Shown here piece by piece: positions 12,810 through 15,041 of a DNA stretch of 15,041 nucleotides. The notes under the pieces are model-generated. The model searched no databases. It was not told the origin of the DNA and saw only the letters and a program-made list of their open reading frames with translations. This DNA comes from JBGSOW01 sp041738875 (GTDB lineage: Bacteria > Patescibacteriota > Dojkabacteria > CALFHW01): assembly GCA_041738875.1 (NCBI GenBank), contig JBGSOW010000032.1:1-15041 (forward strand), read 5' to 3'. The position numbers and the translations under genes were made by a program. Every line of letters begins with the position of its first letter. Within the stretch, counting starts at the first letter, position 1.

Positions 12810-14138
12810 ATGCAAAAAAATCAAATCAAGCACAAAGTGTTAATGCTTGGCTGGGAATTTGCACCGCATATCGCAGGAGGTTTGGGTGTTGTATGCAGGG
12901 ATATTACTGTAAATCTAGCCAAAAACAATGACACCCAAGTAACATATGTATTGCCTCAGTTGCCGTCTAATTTTGATATTGGGGGAAACTCAGGAACATC
13001 CGCACAATACAGAGTGATCGGTACAAATGTTAAATTCTTACCCATAAGTAGCAACATCATCAGCCCATATTACAGTGTTATACCTGGCGCCAATGCTTCA
13101 GATTCAGTGCAGAATAGCTCAGCAAGCCAGATTAATTTACATAGTGAAGGAAGTCATAATAAAAACGCATCCAATACAACCTCTACCCCGCTTTATTCAA
13201 ATCACATCAAAAGAGACGTTGAGCAGTATGTATACGGTGTCGTAAAAAGCTCGCAAAATGAGGATTATAACATCATCCATAATCACGATTGGATGACAGC
13301 ACCAGCTGCAATTGAATTAAAAAATATAACCGGAAAGCCCATGGTTATGCATGTACATGCAACTGAAATGGATAGAACCTTAAACCGCCCAAACGATTAC
13401 ATCTTCAACATCGAACTTGAAGGTTTTAAAGCAGCAGATAGAATAATCGCAGTATCCGAAAAAACCAAAGAAAAGATCTTAGAGAATTACGATGGAATAG
13501 ATCCGAGTAAAATTATTGTAGTGCACAATGCGATAGAACGAGTTGAAGCTAAATACGGGCCGATTGGCAAAGCTCTGTACTCAGATGACAAGGTCGTGCT
13601 GTTCTTAGCAAGGCTGACAGCCATGAAAGGCGCTGACTTCCTTCTACGAGCTGCAAAATTAGTTTTAGAAAAAATCCCAAATACTAAATTTCTCTTTGTT
13701 GGAGCAGGCGAACTACTTGAGCCATTAGTTGAATTAAGCGTTGAATTGGATATCGCTCATAAAATCTCCTTCACTGGATTTTTACAGCATAACCAAGTGG
13801 ACCAAGCATACCAAGCTGCTGATGTATTTGTAATGCCATCAGTTGCCGAGCCATTCGGCATAACACCACTCGAAGCAATCAAAAATGGCACACCCGTGAC
13901 ACTTTCAAAACAAGCTGGCGTATCTGAAGTTCTGAAAAATGTATTGAAGGTTGATTTCTGGGATATCGATGAAATGGCGAACATGTTAGTTGCGGTTTTG
14001 AGACATGGCGTTTTGGCAGATGAGCTTGTGAATAATAGTAAAAGGGATCTTGAAGAACTAAGCTGGGATAAGCAAACTGCCATGATCAAAGATATCTACC
14101 ACAGCCTACCTCGTACGTTAAAAGATTCACAAATCTAA
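12810..14138 (+). CDS. Glycosyltransferase, GT4/GT5-like (glycogen/starch synthase-related)
   Basis: A 442-residue GT-B fold glycosyltransferase. The N-terminal domain starts with the family's Gly-rich loop GWEFAPHIAGGLG (14-26) and includes NIIHNHDWMTAPAA (about 154-167). The C-terminal nucleotide-sugar domain contains VLFLARLTAMKGADFLLRA and the retaining-transferase E-x7-E motif, Glu347 to Glu355 (EPFGITPLE). Residues ~93-131 are a Ser/Asn/Gly-rich insertion not expected in the fold core. The next gene is a GH57 amylase whose ATG overlaps this gene's TAA, so the pair is probably translationally coupled and concerned with alpha-glucan. Synthesis of a glycogen-like polymer is likely, but other sugar acceptors are possible in GT4. 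Confidence 0.85.
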   Translation: MQKNQIKHKVLMLGWEFAPHIAGGLGVVCRDITVNLAKNNDTQVTYVLPQLPSNFDIGGNSGTSAQYRVIGTNVKFLPISSNIISPYYSVIPGANASDSVQNSSASQINLHSEGSHNKNASNTTSTPLYSNHIKRDVEQYVYGVVKSSQNEDYNIIHNHDWMTAPAAIELKNITGKPMVMHVHATEMDRTLNRPNDYIFNIELEGFKAADRIIAVSEKTKEKILENYDGIDPSKIIVVHNAIERVEAKYGPIGKALYSDDKVVLFLARLTAMKGADFLLRAAKLVLEKIPNTKFLFVGAGELLEPLVELSVELDIAHKISFTGFLQHNQVDQAYQAADVFVMPSVAEPFGITPLEAIKNGTPVTLSKQAGVSEVLKNVLKVDFWDIDEMANMLVAVLRHGVLADELVNNSKRDLEELSWDKQTAMIKDIYHSLPRTLKDSQI

Positions 14139-15041
14139 TGGCAAATTCGATATGCATCTATCTCCATGCTCACCAGCCTTATAGGCTCACGAAGCTAAAT
14201 TATTTTGAGCTTGGCAAAAACAAAAACTACTTTCTAGGATCGACCCCTTATGAAAACGAAGAGGTGATCGAAAAAGTTAGTAAAAAAAGCTACATACCTA
14301 CAAATAAACTGCTGATTAAACTAATCAGTCAGTATAAGCTCAAAGTAAATCTCTCAATAACAGGCGTCCTCATCGAACAACTGCAGGAATTCGCGCCCAA
14401 GACATTGAAAAGTTTTATAGATTTATACAAAACGGGGGAACTTGAACTCGTACCTGAGACGTATTATCATTCGCTTGCTAGTGAATACTCTTTAAGTGAA
14501 TTTTGCGAACAGATCCAAATGCAGAAAAATTTACTGAAGAATATCTTTGGACAAAAAGAATTTTCTATTTTTAGGAACACTGAATTAATCTATAATGACT
14601 ATATAGGACAGGTAGTGCAGAATTTAGGGTTCAAATCTATTCTTGCTGAGGGTTGGGACGGAGTTTTGAGTTGGAGGAGTGCAAATTTTTTATACAATTC
14701 AAAGAAATATAAATTAAAAAATACAGAATTAAAAATCATAAACAATTTTAATTCGGGAAATAAAATTAAATCTGAAGAAATAAAATTACTTTTGAAGAAT
14801 TATAAATTATCTGACGACATTGCCTTTAGATTTAGCAATACCTCTTGGGAGGAACATCCTCTCTCTGCAGAAAAGTTTTTGGATTGGGTGGAAAGTTCTC
14901 CAGGAGAAGTGGTTAATTTGTTTATGGACTATGAAACTTTTGGAGAACATCAATGGGAAGATACAGGTATATTTGAATTCCTAGAGAATTTAGCTAGAAT
15001 TGCAAAAAAGAGAAAAGGTCCGTTTATGTCACTTAGTGAAG
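14138..15041 (+). CDS. GH57 alpha-amylase-like glycoside hydrolase (3' end beyond window)
   Basis: The first 301 codons of a glycoside hydrolase family 57 enzyme; the frame is open to the window edge. The family's first conserved region is HAHQPYRL (10-17), followed by ETYYHSLA (107-114). FRNTELIYND (145-154) contains the catalytic nucleophile Glu149, and MDYETFGEHQW (263-273) contains the acid/base Asp264. These forms match the cytoplasmic alpha-amylase subgroup. It acts on alpha-1,4-glucans, releasing oligosaccharides for glycolysis. No signal peptide is seen, so an intracellular polymer is the likely substrate. The ATG overlaps the glycosyltransferase stop (TAATG). AAA-rich codon stretches around residues 186-224 are more AT-rich than the rest. 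Confidence 0.93.
   Translation, partial: MANSICIYLHAHQPYRLTKLNYFELGKNKNYFLGSTPYENEEVIEKVSKKSYIPTNKLLIKLISQYKLKVNLSITGVLIEQLQEFAPKTLKSFIDLYKTGELELVPETYYHSLASEYSLSEFCEQIQMQKNLLKNIFGQKEFSIFRNTELIYNDYIGQVVQNLGFKSILAEGWDGVLSWRSANFLYNSKKYKLKNTELKIINNFNSGNKIKSEEIKLLLKNYKLSDDIAFRFSNTSWEEHPLSAEKFLDWVESSPGEVVNLFMDYETFGEHQWEDTGIFEFLENLARIAKKRKGPFMSLSE

Noticed and set aside
11245..14138. Archaeal origin of the whole window because of TIM, aldolase, ACD and GH57
   Set aside because: Promoters have bacterial -35/-10 boxes, no TATA/BRE pattern fits at the start sites, and GAPDH, PGK, LDH-like and tRNA are bacterial in type.

Overview
The window is a compact, AT-rich bacterial segment with a sharply different GC-rich stretch at its first ~80 bases. 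Bacterial -35/-10 promoters, a bacterial tRNA-Gly without an encoded CCA end, few Shine-Dalgarno sequences, short intergenic gaps and a purely fermentative set of carbon genes suggest a reduced fermentative bacterium. A Candidate Phyla Radiation (Patescibacteria) lineage fits best, but this is inference and I cannot name the phylum. Of twelve genes with a visible stop, seven end in TAA, five in TAG and none in TGA; long uninterrupted reading frames fit the standard code.

Layout. Positions 1-80 are ~78% G+C and probably a chimeric contig end or foreign junction. Next to it lies a metallo-beta-lactamase-fold gene that loses its C-terminus at the junction (93-569, minus). A class C beta-lactamase-like serine hydrolase (674-1714, plus) faces an unrecognised 171-residue gene (1763-2278, minus), which lies just downstream of tRNA-Gly(TCC) (2304-2375, minus). 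From 2454 to 6205 a plus-strand block encodes an LDH/MDH-family dehydrogenase, a bacterial-type GAPDH, and a phosphoglycerate kinase with a flavodoxin domain fused to its C-terminus through a Ser/Asn-rich linker. ADP-forming acyl-CoA synthetase (6242-8353, minus) is divergent from the two-gene 2-oxoacid oxidoreductase korA-korB (8416-11252, plus). An archaeal-type triosephosphate isomerase and a DhnA-type class I aldolase form a minus-strand pair (12722 down to 11245). A GT4/GT5-like glycosyltransferase (12810-14138, plus) overlaps the start of a GH57 alpha-amylase-like gene that runs off the window end.

How it works together. The genes outline a route from alpha-glucan (GH57, glycosyltransferase) through lower glycolysis (aldolase, TIM, GAPDH, PGK) to pyruvate, which KorAB would oxidise to acyl-CoA with low-potential electrons. 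The ADP-forming synthetase would then convert acyl-CoA to acid plus ATP, while the LDH-like enzyme reoxidises NADH. The flavodoxin fused to PGK is the only dedicated one-electron carrier in the window and a natural candidate partner of KorAB.

Most notable are the PGK-flavodoxin fusion, the loss of the PGK substrate-binding Asp (Cys31 in its place), altered specificity residues in the LDH-like enzyme, promoters so close to start codons that leaderless mRNAs are predicted, and archaeal-type TIM/aldolase beside bacterial-type GAPDH/PGK. No stretch longer than 300 bases lacks a gene.
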